This document shows, one piece after another, positions 1 through 12,015 of a stretch of 64,000 bases of DNA. Source of the stretch: Brassica napus (lineage: Eukaryota > Streptophyta > Magnoliopsida > Brassicales > Brassicaceae). Both the position numbers and the translations under genes were made by a program. The stretch spans positions 59,881,452 to 59,945,451 of the forward strand of contig NC_063447.1 of NCBI RefSeq assembly GCF_020379485.1. The letters are read 5' to 3'. The notes below the pieces were generated by a model that made no database searches, was not told where the DNA came from, and saw only the letters and a program-made list of their open reading frames with translations. Every line of letters starts with the position of its first letter. The stretch's first letter is position 1.

Positions 1-918
1 CGGAAGGTTCCTCGCTCGAGTGATCGCGCGCCAGAGCAAAGCGCATAGAGACTGAAACGACGAGATCTCCAACTTGCTCTCTGTTTTCGAAACGGCGTCG
101 TTTCTATCTAACAAACTCTCCATCATTTCCGTTAGTTTACCGTTAAGTTTATCGTTGCTCAGCTTCCCCAACACTTCAACGCCGTTTCTCTCGCCGTTCA
201 CCATCGCTTTCAGCTCGAGGATCTGTTCCCTGGCGAAACTGAAAATCCGTTCCCGTAACGGAGCGTTCTCGTCGAACGTCACCTTGGGCCCACCTCGAGG
301 CACTTTGAGCACGGCCGGTGAGATTAGCACATTCTCCCGCGTAAAATCTGGCTGACGTGTCGCATTCTCAGCTCCTCTAGACACCTCCGCGAACGTGTTA
401 ACGAAATTCCACAACGACGTTCCGTCGACCACGGCGTGGTTAACGGAGCATCCGATGAAAACGCCGTCGTTTAGTTCCGTCACTTGAACGGCGAGGATTG
501 GTCTGTTATGTCCCTCGTAACTCACCGCCCTGTCGTAGGAGAAAAACTCCTTCACCACGCCGGGAACATCAACTCCGGTTATAACGTCGCTGACGCGGAC
601 GGATTTCGCCTCGGCGAAAACTATGTCCGCGCCGGCGTCATTGCAGGAGAGGAAGACGTGGCCGTCTTCGGAGGTGGAGAGACGGCCGGCGAGTGGAGGG
701 AAGTGAGAGAGGGTTAGAGAGAGAGAGTGTTCGAGGTGAGAGAGAAGCTCCTGTGGAGTAAGGTGGGGACGAGTAAAGAGACAACCTTTCTGGATGTAGT
801 GGCAAGAGAGCATGGGGAGATCGGAGACGGAGAGTTTGAGTTCAGCGAGCGTTGACTTTTTGTCAGGGAAGACTTTGTTTGTTGAGATTACAGTTACAGA
901 GTTCTCGAGAGAAGGCAT
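1..918 (-). CDS. BAHD (HXXXD-type) acyltransferase, 5' part; 3' end beyond window
   Basis: An open minus-strand frame of 306 codons runs from the ATG at 918 to the window edge without a stop or intron. The product starts MPSLENSVTVIS and has the BAHD acyl-CoA transferase layout: an N-terminal chloramphenicol-acetyltransferase-like half with PPLAGRL near residues 75-82 and the catalytic HXXXD motif as HAVVD at residues 161-165. The visible part ends in SLCALLWRAITRARNLP, typical of the region after the crossover loop. The second family motif, DFGWG, would lie outside the window. BAHD enzymes are soluble and move acyl groups from acyl-CoA to alcohols or amines; the substrate cannot be read here. 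Position next to eIF3f and HSPRO2 relics or genes matches Arabidopsis At2g39980. Base composition is GC-richer than the flanking DNA. Family assignment is secure; substrate unknown. Confidence 0.93.
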   Translation of the reverse strand, partial: MPSLENSVTVISTNKVFPDKKSTLAELKLSVSDLPMLSCHYIQKGCLFTRPHLTPQELLSHLEHSLSLTLSHFPPLAGRLSTSEDGHVFLSCNDAGADIVFAEAKSVRVSDVITGVDVPGVVKEFFSYDRAVSYEGHNRPILAVQVTELNDGVFIGCSVNHAVVDGTSLWNFVNTFAEVSRGAENATRQPDFTRENVLISPAVLKVPRGGPKVTFDENAPLRERIFSFAREQILELKAMVNGERNGVEVLGKLSNDKLNGKLTEMMESLLDRNDAVSKTESKLEISSFQSLCALLWRAITRARNLP

Positions 919-1023
919 TTTTTTGTCGGCTCTTTCGTGTTCTGTCTTTAAAACTCTCACTTGCTTGTATGGTGTGTGATGGATATGAGAGTGCGATGAC
1001 AGAAGAGGATGGGTGAGAAGAGG

Positions 1024-1031
1024 TATATATA
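1024..1031 (-). promoter_or_regulatory. Probable TATA box of the BAHD gene
   Basis: A TATATATA run lies about 105 bp upstream of the minus-strand ATG at 918, in a plausible position for a plant core promoter with a roughly 70-nt leader. Assigned by position and sequence only. Confidence 0.5.
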
Positions 1032-1079
1032 GTTGGAGGATGGAGAAGAGGTTCATGAATCCGATGTGATGATGTGGTT

Positions 1080-4000
1080 GATTATTAAAATAGAGCCTAT
1101 CTTCAACTTGTGTCTCTACTTAGGAAAAGTGTTTACTAAAAGTGGTTTCCTTATTACTTAATATGTCTGAAAATTTTGATGTTTTTAATTGTTTTGTTTG
1201 TGTAAAAATGGGTGTGGAACACATGTAACAAAAATGTGTGGTAAGTATACAGTGAGTATACATTCCCCTTGTGTTTTGGGCTAATAGTCTAAAACATTTA
1301 AGAATTTTACAACAAATTAATCAGATAAGATCATAGACCATCATTCAATATTCTTCAATTTGTAATGATCACCACTGGTTTCAACCAATGATTCCAAGCC
1401 ACATTTTAACGACAAGTCAGTGAGATCAGATTTATTGATATTTTCTGCATTAAATATATAATTTTCTACTTTCACATATAGTAATAAATGATTTCAATAT
1501 ATCATTCCTTTTTACCAACATATATCTGAATATAAATTTTATGTAATGATATCAATTTAAATGTATTTGATTTAAATTAGATATTCATTATAAATGTTAT
1601 ATTGATATTTATACAATATAAAATTACCTTTTAATGAAATAGATAGAAAGGATGATAAAATTATATAAAAGTGATTTGTTTGTGACAAGAAAAAATTGTA
1701 GAAAAATAAGAGAAATATGTCTTCTTTCTACTGAACATTATGACTTTATGAGCCATGCTTGAAAACTGGTTTAGTTAGGTTTAAAACAATATTTGAAAGA
1801 GATCTCTGTAAATTTAAATAAGTACCCGGGACTGCTAACTTTACTGGTAAATACTTCTGTGACCTATCTTAAGGGTGGAGGTGTAAGGTTTGAGTGTCAA
1901 CATCTACATGCAAAAGATTTATCAGTCGGTTTTTGTATTTGGTCCAAAAGAACTTATAGGCTTTGGTACGGAATTTTTTGCATTAAAAAGAAATAAATCT
2001 ATATAAGCAATGTACTAGTGTATAGACTATGGTCAATTTGCCACAGCGAGTTGGTATTATTACTTCGGTTAATGCATTGCTTCATGTATCGAAGAGAATA
2101 TCCGAAGAAAGAGGTTTCAGGTTTGCATTGGGGTTCACACAATGTCGTCGAATCAACAAGTTTATTGCATATTCTCGACTCTCGAGACTAGTGAATCAAC
2201 GTGGAGTGCAGTCGCGCAATTTCGAAAGTTTGCATGGCATACATGCACAGTTCAGTGTGTGAGACTAATAGCAAACCAAGTGTATGGTCGGGTCAGTATG
2301 TTCCGGACGAGTCACTGACGATTGTTTTGTGTATTCATTGTAAAAGACAAGCAAGTTATGACACGCTCGTGGTGGAAAATAAAACTTTTATACGAAGAAA
2401 AGATATAAGCAGCTATTTTACTTAAGTTTTGTCATATGCGATTCTGAAAATCCAATAAAATAACTATTTGTGTTTTGCTTATTATGCTACGTTGTGTGTA
2501 CTTGGATGAACTTTACATAATATTTTCTAATATGTAACATTTAATTATTTACCAGTGGAGTGAAAATAATGATGAATTCTATAAACTTAAACAAGGATAT
2601 GGCTTATGAACACTAAGTAATAGATTCATCAGAATTTAAAAAACTGCGGTGAAAATAAGTGATGCTTATCAGAGCAACTATACTAACGTATTTTTTTTTA
2701 TCATTAATAACAAAAGATATCATATAGCGACATATGATATTCATATCACTACGTAGCCAGTTTTGGTTTTCTGTATTTGAGGTAAGAATAAGACAATACA
2801 ACGATGGAAATTGAATAAATCTTTGACCATACGAGAGCTAAGATTCTCAAATCCAAAAGATTTTATATGTATCAAGATTAAAACTTCTTGGCCCACGTCC
2901 TTCGGATTCCAAGAGATTTGCATGGGGTATGAGAACTAAGAAGACTTGTAATGCACCTCATCCTCATGTACCATTTGTCTTATATGAAATTATAAAGACT
3001 ATTAAAGATCAATCAACTCACAAATAATAAACTAATATCGATTAGAGAAAAGTGAGATAATTAGCAAGTGTGCTTAATTAAAACACGATAAATAGCCCTG
3101 TTAATGGGTTGTCATTCCTAAAATCCCGATAATCGTCGGCGTCATATTAAACTGATACAGTCTAGTTCCAACTGCGTTGGCAACTGTCGCAACACTTCAT
3201 ATATGTCTATATTTTATTGGTTAAACTATAATAATAAATTAAAAAATACTAATCGTAGCTTATGTTTGAACTAACTTTGGTATAAAGTGTCGGTTTCTAC
3301 AATTATTATACGACGATTCTCGTTAACCGTCATTTTCAGTTTGTGTCGGCGCCCTGAGATTTTATTATTATTACAAACTGCCACTTGCGGTGATCCCGTG
3401 CGATGCAGGAAAAGAAAGCATGAAACATGATGCTTCTCCTGATCGTTGGATTTGGCTTCCTTCGTTTGATCATTTTTATCGGACAGGTAGTTTCTATTAC
3501 GTGAGTCCGGTTGTGTTGTGAACTTGTGACTAATTATCGCACATGCATAACACACAAGTGTTTCACTCGGAAGTCGGAACGTTCTTTGACGATCATTGAC
3601 GCCCCCACAGCTAATTTGACGTATCGTCCTCGATAATATTTGTTGAAGTATCTCAACTTCTTCTTCCCCTCCTGATAATTAAATATCTTCACTTTTTTAA
3701 AAACACCCTTAATATCTTTTTTTTTGTAACTTAATATTGTTGTATATCTTTCTAACAGATCTTTTTGCATATGTAATGTGTTTAGTGGTAAACTCATTTT
3801 ATGTGTAAGTGTAACCCATAATTTTTTTTGTAATATCTTAATTTTCCAGAAAAAAAACTAATTAATATTCTTGTTGTGATCGAACGAATGAGAACATCAC
3901 AAATACATCATCAAGATCTACATCATAAGCGTTGAAATAGTGTTATCGATCTAGACAATGAATAAATATAGTTAATGCAAAACAAACGGATACTGAACGT

Positions 4001-7000
4001 AGAAAGTGATAGTAAACAAATATAGCAACAATCTATAAAGTAAGTTTTAGCAAAAATAAAATAAAATAATATGTACTTTACGAATTAATAATTATTAAAT
4101 TTTAACTACTTTCTTAACATTTCGAATGATTTAGAAATATATGTTTCAAAAAAATTAACTACTCGATAAAGTTGACCTGGATATTCATAATCAATTGGGA
4201 ATATATTAAATAACCATAATCAATCAGGATTATTAAAATCCCTAATCAATCAGGCTTCATATATTACTAACTTTTGTTTACTCCTTCGTCCTTTGGAACA
4301 CAAAGAATTTTTTGAACTATATACGAAATTATAGATAATTTAGTTCCTGATAAAATGAAGTGTTATTTAGTTGTACGATGATAGAAAAATGGTGTATGAT
4401 ATCATTTTCTTGATCTCTAGATTAAGGAGAACCTCTGAGATCTACCATGTGTATGACACTATGACAGGTTGACAGTTCGAGTTTACCTTTTATTTTCTAT
4501 ACGTGAACTGTATTTTGGTATTGGAGTTCAATAACTAAATCAAGATGTGCTCTACCACATATGTGAATTCAAGTTAAATAGTGGTTAATGTATGATTTAA
4601 TTAATTTAAAGATAACAAGTGGATGTGTTTCAAAAAAAAAAAAAAACAAGTGGATACATGCAAACCATTTTGACAGCGCCAGACATATGAGAAGCTTTGA
4701 TCCATATCTCTCTGACGGTTTAGTCCTATATACGGATTTCGTATAGTTTAATTTGTTTGGTCTGCAATCCAAATATATTGTGTTTCAAAAGTCCAAAGTC
4801 GAGTTGATATTAACAACAAAAATTCTCATAGTTTCATACATATTATATGCATAACATCAAATAATATAGATCCAAGTATGAAAGTACAAATCAAGACTCA
4901 TAACCATTTTAAAACTAATCTAATTTTAAGTCAAGGCAATCTTGAAGTCAAGATAACTGAAGTTTAATATGAATATAATGGATGTCGGGATACGTTGATG
5001 AGTCGATACCTTATGGGCCAATACAAGTTATTATGATTGTGTTAGATCATAAACCTGACAGAACCAATCAATCAACCCGATCATATCAAGCATATTACAA
5101 GAGAACCAATCAACCACGATCGCACTATCATATAATTTAGGAGTTATATAATTAGTGAGTCAATAAACTTGTAAGATATGGCTGTGGACATGTGGTGTGA
5201 GAGGATACATATAAATAAGCAAATGGGAAATTTTTTAAAGGCAAGCCTAATACACAATTAGTAAATTACACACTCATGCAATTTGAAGAAGGTTTTAGAA
5301 ATAATCGATAGGGATTGAAATAGAGCTAATAAAGAAAATGGCTATCGTGTGGTTTGTGCGTAATAATAAAACAGAAAAGCACACACTTGGCTATCCACCC
5401 ATTTTGAAAGGCGCCGCTTTCTAACTACAATTTTATTTTATTTGTATCTTCAATTTAAATAATTTTCAAAGCTTATTGATTTTATATACTTTTTTTAAGA
5501 GATAAATTATTTAAAACTTTTCCAACCGTTGGCGCAAAAGTAATTGTTCTTTCCAATTAGAGAACTTCTTCTTCCTTTTATCACATCAAACCCCATTATT
5601 TGGTTGTGATTCTCTGGCCTTTTCATTTGTAATAGTCACATCAGGCTCGTAACAAAATTTATAAAAAAAAATTTGAGAACAATGCATATGAAATGAATCT
5701 AACCATGCAAAATAAATTTAGTAGAATTAAGCTATAACTAATAATCAAAACCACACTAGTGACAGTAAAATGAATAAAAATGAAAAGAGTGAAAAAAGAA
5801 CAACATAATAGGAATACTGGTTCCTTATTGTTATATCCCGAATTTGATAAGAAATCGTTTTACTCCATGATTTTTTAAATTAAAAGGAATGACAAGAAAC
5901 ATTGGAGAAAATATATTTCTTATAAAATATATTAAATTTAAAAAATAAGAGAAATTGACTGCTCCTATTCATTCTTTTAGTCACCATTTGGACTCTACAT
6001 ATTAACCCAGAACAGATGATAGATCACTCAACATAAAAGAAATGATATTTTCGTTTAGCTTGTATGTGTTTGTAAATATGTTTTACATAAAGATGTTATA
6101 TTTTAATTTTTTTAAGTATTTCATATAAACACATAAACAACAAATTATATTTTGTTCTGATGCTTTAGAAAAGACTCGTCCAACAAAAAAGATATCTAAA
6201 AATGAAAAGAATGGAAGAAAAAGAGACTTTCTCGATATGTCTCGTCCTCCACTACTGTCCTGTCCTGTACTGATGTACTCTTGTAATAGACCAGATTGGG
6301 TTCATTTCATGCAGAAAGCCAATACATCTTCTTTTCTGTTTATTCTGTAATTTCCTTGAAATAATAGTTTAAGATTCTTGATATGGACGAAAAACATCCA
6401 AATACATGACATGAAAAAACAAAACGTATACAAGTAGCTGAAAATGAATTGAACATCAGAATGATAGATTCAAAATATAATGTGAATTAATTGAACAAAA
6501 AAATCATATTTCTCAAAATTTAATTCTCAGCATCATAGATTTTTCGTATATTTTTTTAAAAAAATTATAAGTATATATGTCAATCTATTGTACTCGGGAA
6601 TTCTAATTCTAAAATTCAAAACTCTGATAAAACCTCTCCACAAATAGTTTCGTCCACACCTAATCAGCATCATCTATATATTAGACAACCATGATGTCTT
6701 TTGTCTAGAAAATCGCATATACATGTCAAAAATATTATAATCATATACGTTTAAATTTGAGTTTAAGAATCGCATTTTAGACAGAAAGGCATCCACGCAC
6801 AATTTTATGTGGAGGATGACCTTTATGAATGGCACCATTTTGTGCGGCTTTGATCTATCTCACGCTTGAACATAAACTATTTATTCCCATATAAAACAAA
6901 ACAAGAAGAAATTTTACATATCATCGCATAATTTATACATTATCACAACGTAAGTCAACCCTTTGACAAGATCCCGTTGGTGCATATATACTATTTTGTA

Positions 7001-7580
7001 GTTATTATAATTAATTAGTATCATGTATATACTACTTAAAACGTGGGTTCATGTACCGCTAGCTAAATGCATTTTATCAACATACTTTGAACCAAGGCAG
7101 TGTTCGTCATATTCGTTCTTATTCATCCTTATGCATCAACTATAGTATATAGCTTAGATTTTTAATTTATCTCTTTCTTTCATTCTCTTTTCAAATTCTA
7201 CTTTTTGAGCTACGTTCATTCATCAGCATTGTTGAGAAAAGAAACATTATCTCTTCTTAAATCATTTGGAATGGGACATCTGATCCTATCCTCCATGCAA
7301 AGTGATGAAAAATTTGAAAATCCCAATTTGTATGGATTGATAGCTACACATGATAACGTGTGTCTTGAAAGAAAATGTGGAGCAGTTTTTCTGTACTTTG
7401 TGTTTTCACCATTTCGAGCAAACGTTTCTAGACATTCATTCACAAAAGTAATAGAAATAAATCATTGACAAGAAAACATTTGTCTTAATAGTACTTTCAT
7501 CTCTTATTGACGCTTTAAGTTCATTCGAATACATAACAAACTATAATCATCTGTGCATTTTGTTTAAAAGTTGTTGTGCC
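1080..7580. other. Long AT-rich intergenic stretch without a recognisable gene
   Basis: I find no convincing gene here. Short open frames near 1793-2425 (plus) and 3271-3797 (minus) have no family motif I recognise and no clear splice structure. The stretch at 3290-3560 is less AT-rich than its surroundings and could be an old gene or transposon relic. One small poly(A) insertion with flanking repeats is annotated separately at 4614-4655. Confidence 0.5.
4614..4655 (+). repeat. Micro-retroinsertion: 20-nt poly(A)-ended insert between 11-bp direct repeats
   Basis: The 11-mer AACAAGTGGAT occurs at about 4614-4624 and again at 4645-4655. Between them is a 20-nt insert, GTGTTTC followed by A13. 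This has the form of a target-site duplication around a hyper-truncated poly(A) retrotransposon end. Confidence 0.6.
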
Positions 7581-7862
7581 TTTAGAGCATCATTATCCCA
7601 CATACCCAATTAGGGTCTCTTATTTATTTTTTAATATTTTTAAGTAATAAATATGTGTTAAGAGACTACATTAAGAGACTCGATCATTTATGTCCTCCAT
7701 TGCAAGTTTCTTATTTAAGAGTTCTTAAAATTTTTTTATTAAAATTACAAATTTATTTTGAAATAAAAAAAAGAAATGAAAAATCAACATGTAGAAGAAA
7801 TGCAAAATCAACATGTAAAAAGAATTCAATCTACCTCACAATAAAAAAAGGGTTAAAAAGAA

Positions 7863-8318
7863 CTTACAGAGGCTACAAACAGAGTGGAGGTTGATTTATC
7901 AAACACCACAAAAGCGAAATCGCCACTTAGGTGTGACACAACGTGGTTAGCCGGGTAAGGAGCTCTGTCACGGAGAGTCTTGTAAGCGTCGATGACCAAG
8001 AGAACCTCGTTTGCATTCTTGGCAAGCCCATATTGCTACTTCAAGCTTCCTAGGTTGTCAAGTGAGCCTTGAAACAAGCAGAATATCTCATCCTTGGCCC
8101 CAAATGACCTGCATAAATTCGAGAAAACCCATCTTTAAGACAAGCATAAGCCTATCTATATATTATATCCACAGAGTTCATATTAACTCAATTTGAGATC
8201 TCTAGAGGAGCAAAACAAAGGTTTAGACTTTTAAACCCATTTGATCAAAAGTACTAAGAATGTGAGGCATAATAATAATTCATAAATCAACCTACACTCT
8301 GTTTGTAGCCTCTGTAAG
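7863..8318. repeat. 37-bp inverted repeat inside the Harbinger-like element
   Basis: Arms at 7863-7899 and 8282-8318 are inverted copies of each other with one mismatch. The left arm is the 3' end of the captured exon plus its splice donor, so the right arm is a second, inverted copy of the same exon end. A further direct copy of part of the exon lies at about 8322-8356 and keeps the CAG codon that is TAG in the main copy. A separate direct repeat (AATGCAAAATCAACATGTAA) occurs near 7800 and 8420. Confidence 0.8.
7868..8108 (-). pseudogene. Captured exon of an aluminium-induced protein with YGL and LRDR motifs
   Basis: Read on the minus strand from 8108, the translation gives SFGAKDEIFCLFQGSLDNLG, then SLK-stop-QYGLAKNANEVLL, then AYKTLRDRAPYPANHVVSHL and GDFAFVVFDKSTSTLFVAS. 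The YGL and LRDR signature motifs and the glutamine-amidotransferase-type-2-like fold region are those of the TSJT1/AILP1 family of plant stress-induced proteins. The segment is a whole exon: an AG acceptor immediately precedes 8108 and a GTAAGT donor follows 7868. One CAG codon is now TAG, so it cannot encode the original protein. It lies wholly inside the 7585-9587 transposon, so transduplication is the likely origin. The exact donor gene is not known. Confidence 0.85.
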
Positions 8319-8454
8319 CTCATATTGCTGCTTCAAGCTTCCTAGGTTGTCAAGCCCATATTAAAATTACAAATTTATGTTAAACAATACTTCTATTCAG
8401 CTTTGTATTCGCAAACGAAATGCAAAATCAACATGTAAAAGAATAAATATTGCT

Positions 8455-8538
8455 TCACCTGGGTGGTCGAGCTTCTTGTTGAGCCTCAATAGGATCATCC
8501 TCTGCAGGCATCGACATGTTGGCAACCCACTTCTCAGC
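8455..8538 (-). pseudogene. Possible second captured exon, origin unknown
   Basis: Minus-strand reading from 8538, just after a TTTTCCAG acceptor, gives AEKWVANMSMPAEDDPIEAQ and continues QEARPPR to a TGA at 8455-8457. The composition is exon-like and it sits inside the same transposon as the aluminium-induced-protein exon. I do not recognise the source gene; it could be a terminal exon of another host gene. Confidence 0.4.
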
Positions 8539-8799
8539 CTGGAAAACGAGCAAACGCAGAGCCATGAGATATCAATGCAAAGTAAAAAGAAGCTAATCCA
8601 ACCAGGGTTTTCGAGAAAGATTAAAACTTTTGCTTCTTCAATCCCAAAATTTGATTGCTTCAAGGAGGAGAATCTTACAAGTTTTAGTGTCGTATCTGTC
8701 TTGAGAATCTGTGGTGTTTTCTTCTTTGTCATTGCAACTAGAGTATCTCCACCACCACCAAACTTCCTGCTTACATTAGTAAGGAAAAAAAAATCATAA

Positions 8800-8841
8800 G
8801 TAAGCTCTTGTTTGTTTTTTGAACATACGTAAGCTCTTGTT
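8800..8841 (-). repeat. Micro-retroinsertion between 13-bp direct repeats
   Basis: GTAAGCTCTTGTT occurs at 8800-8812 and 8829-8841. The 16-nt insert reads GTATGTTCAAAAAACA on the minus strand, i.e. a poly(A)-containing end. It lies inside the Harbinger-like element, so it is younger than that insertion. Confidence 0.55.
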
Positions 8842-9697
8842 AAATCTTAGTAACACTTGCGTTTCACTAGTTGTATGCAACAAGTTCTACTTTCTTCACA
8901 AAGTTCTTCCCCTTTCACTAAACCCTTCTTACTCCCTCAACCTATCCCTCACAGGGTAAGATTTTTCTAAGCTAAATCCACTATAAATCTCTGTGACAAA
9001 ACTTTAATCAACATATACTCCCACAGCCAAATCGTCGAACAGCTTACGTGCATACACTAAATAACTCAACTTGGGCTAGAGAATTGCTCGTAAACTACAC
9101 CAACAAAAGAGCAAAGAACAAAGAATCGTCGCGCAGATCATACATACCCGATTAAAAAGGAAGAAACTAGAGCCACCGTCAAAGGAACTTTCTCTATCCC
9201 ACTGATACCGTTGATGGCTCTGGTGATGGAACTTTCTCTATCCCACTGCCACCGTCAAAGGAACAAATCACGTTCTATAGTTTATGCACAAACCCCGTCA
9301 AAGCCCTCCGGTAAGGATCAGAAGGGAGGATAGGGTTCTTGTCAGACCAGACCTCGTCGATTTACTGAACCTGGATGGCTGATTCGCAAACCGGTTTACC
9401 GTTGTTTACAAAGACCAAAGATAGACAGAGAGGAAGGACAAGAGAGGAAGGCAAAGAGAGGAAGAGAAGAGACGTCTCTTCCATTGCTTAATTAAGAGAC
9501 GTCTTCTATAGTTATTACAATTTTTCTTTTTTTTTAAATCCCAAATACACTAAGAAACCTGTCTAAGAGACAGGGATAATGATGCTCTTAGAGTTGCACT
9601 ATAAACTATGAAATATATTACGTGTTATCTACTATTCCCCTCTGCATCTTTTTGGTTCATGGATAATCCATATTAGTAATGTACCGCTAATAATTAA

Positions 9698-10064
9698 GGT
9701 GGGGTGTATTCAATCTAAAATTTGAGGTGATTTAACTTTTAATGAGGTTTTAGATGATTTTAAGGAATTGCAGAAAATAAAATGATTTTTATTAAACCAC
9801 TCTAGAATATCACCTAAAACCATGGGATTTGAGTTTTATTTTTTTAACTAAGAAACTCCACCCAAACACTATAAAATCACTTGAAAACTTTAAAACTCCA
9901 CGACTTAAAATATTTTCAATAACAGTGGATTTCAGAATACTTTATAAAATGTCAAGTTCAATAACACTGGATTTTAAATGAGTTTTTAAAATTCATGTTT
10001 CAATAACAGTGGATTTGTCATTTTGACACAAATCACCTAAAACTCTCAATTGAATACACACCCC
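9698..10064. mobile_element. 367-bp Tourist-like MITE
   Basis: The ends are imperfect inverted repeats: GGTGGGGTGTATTCAAT on the left and, reverse-complemented, GGGGTGTGTATTCAATT on the right. TAA trinucleotides flank both sides (9695-9697 and 10065-10067). The interior has three copies of a TCAATAACAGTGGATTT-like motif and no coding capacity. TSD type and size fit a PIF/Harbinger (Tourist) MITE, but the TIR differs from that of the neighbouring 7585-9587 element. Confidence 0.7.
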
Positions 10065-10079
10065 TAACATATATATTGT

Positions 10080-11550
10080 AACCCATTATGTCATGTAAAT
10101 GCATCGAATCTAAACCTAAGTTGGTGACAAACTGATATCTTACATATTTGCATTGTTTTAGTAATTCATTCTTGCACATGTTGAATCATTTAGATTAATA
10201 TTTAGGCATCTTTAGGTTTCATATTGCATACATAAGTCTTTATTAGGTGTTGGAGCATCATTTGGAGTTTTTGGAGGTATTTGAAGACATTTGGGCTCTT
10301 AAGGAATAGAAAATGATCATCTTAGCGAAATGGGAATTGGAGCGAGGTTCTGAAGCGACCTGATGCACCCGCTCTAGACGATTGGAGTGTAGAGCGACCC
10401 ACTGGAGCGAGGTATGACACCCGCTCTGCACCACAACGACCTCTCGCAGCGAGGTAGCGTACCCGCTCTGGGCCCAACATCATGTCGACAACTTTCGAGA
10501 ACTGGAGCGATCAAGACGGAGCAAGGTGGGTACATCGCGCGTCAAATCCATGAAGTGCGAAGGAAGCCAGAGCGACGTCCCGGAGCGAGGTGGCGAACCC
10601 GCTGTGAAGCTGGAGCGACCCACCAAAGCGGGGTCATGAACCCGCGCGCAAGATTTATATTTGGTCGATTTTATATGTTTTGCTGGACCTTCTCAGACTT
10701 GTTTTTGAGGTCCACTAGGTTTTTAGGAGTCCTATAAATACTCTGTAAACCTAAAATTAGGAATTATCTTGTTTTTCTATCTAATCAAAAGCCACTTTTG
10801 GGTGAAATATCTAATCTTGATCATATTCTTTTGTGTTTACTTGATTGCTTTGATCATTAATCATGTTTAAACTTATATCAACTAATGATTTAGTGTCTAC
10901 CATGATAATGAATGAGTAGTCATCTTTGGATTCATGGGCTAGGATGATTAGGATGATTAAGTGATGATCTAGAATGTTTTAGAGTAGATTAATATATTTC
11001 CTTGCTTGATTGAGTGATTTTAATGCTAATCTAGAGTTGGCCATTTTAGATTAGAACTCTAGACATTTCATTGTCCGGAAGGTGTTCGATGAAATGTCTG
11101 AGTCAACTCAACATGCTCTTAGCTTACCCTACCAAAAGAATTTGATGTTAGGGGAGTTTAGAAAGTTGAACGATCCATTTTTAATGATTGCTTGATTGAC
11201 ACAAACCAAAGGAATTTGATGTTTGATGAATGAGAGTAAATGAGCTTTTGTCTTGAAAAAGAACTTGCTTAGAATTGCTATCTAGATTTAGGGGAATGTG
11301 TTGATTGAAACTTTGTCATTTTAGATTAAATCTTAATCATCTGAAATCAAAATCCTATGTCCATGATTCCTTCTTTATCCATTTGATTGAAAGTTGCTAG
11401 TTAGTTGTGTTAGAACCTTGTTAGCTTGATTGAATCACCTCATCATCTTGATTGCATTTAGCTTAAGTGTGAACCTGAATTCTCTTTGATTTGAAACTGT
11501 TAGAAATACTATAATGATTTGAGTCTTGAACCCTTGAAAAGTCCATTATG
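10080..11550 (+). mobile_element. LTR-like retrotransposon segment (possible solo LTR), limits uncertain
   Basis: The block has the organisation of a long plant LTR: a GC-rich tandem array (10339-10645) of imperfect units around GGAGCGAGGT and ACCCGCTC, then a core-promoter-like CCTATAAATA at 10731-10740, then a long non-coding tail with short repeated phrases such as AATTTGATGTT. No gag or pol reading frame is present. I could not identify clean TG/CA ends or a TSD, so the boundaries are approximate. Similar GAGCGA-rich LTRs are known to me from Brassicaceae gypsy-type elements, but this was not searched. Confidence 0.45.
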
Positions 11551-11981
11551 TAAATATATAATTTTTAAGTAATGGTCATATATAGTCAAATATAAGCATA
11601 AATACCACTGCTGCTGCTACTATATTCTTCAATGAAATAATATAAAACAAAACTAGTTTTCCACTATCAAGTTTTTGTATTATATTCATAGACAAATTCC
11701 CAATGACTTTTACGTCTATATACGTCTCTATCTATCCATTTGCTGGTCGTTTGTTTGTCTTTTGTACATGCGTGAAACTATATGGGGGATATCTGATATC
11801 TCGATAGTCTAGTTTGTAGGTTTAAATACTTACTACTAATTAATATATATATAGCTTAAAAATATTTTTTCTGGATCGTTAGGTTTAAAACGAGACCATG
11901 AACTAGTAATTTGGATGGAGTTCATGTGATAATTATAACACGGGACCATTGACGTGTGGTTCATTTGTCTATACATATATA

Positions 11982-12015
11982 CTAGTGGTTTTCCGGCGCT
12001 ATGTACCGGGTTCGT
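11982..12015 (-). mobile_element. Possible Helitron 3' terminus, reverse orientation
   Basis: On the minus strand the sequence carries a GC-rich interrupted palindrome (CCGG...GCGCCGG), a short A-rich spacer and CTAG followed by host T, which is the Helitron 3'-end layout. The matching 5' TC end to the right could not be identified. AT-rich sequence from here to about 13300 holds no gene; around 12851 it contains TACAGTGGAAACTCTATAAA, which resembles a dispersed Brassicaceae repeat end but has no clear partner. Confidence 0.35.

Larger units (their letters stand above)
7585..9587. mobile_element. 2.0-kb PIF/Harbinger-like non-autonomous element carrying host-gene exons
   Basis: The element is bounded by perfect 15-bp terminal inverted repeats (TIRs): GAGCATCATTATCCC at 7585-7599 and its reverse complement at 9573-9587. 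Both are flanked by the trinucleotide TTA (7582-7584 and 9588-9590), the TSD type of PIF/Harbinger and Tourist elements. Subterminal TAAGAGAC motifs recur at both ends. No transposase or Myb-like ORF is visible, so it is non-autonomous. The interior holds a captured exon of an aluminium-induced YGL/LRDR protein gene, a second possible captured exon, a 37-bp inverted repeat and a poly(T) micro-insertion at 8800-8841. The 207-bp element at 58691-58897 has a near-identical TIR and also a TAA TSD. This is therefore the Pack-type equivalent of a small MITE family. Confidence 0.8.

Noticed and set aside
74..717. Plus-strand open frames over the BAHD gene
   Set aside because: They are antisense shadows of the minus-strand acyltransferase frame, whose motifs are clear.
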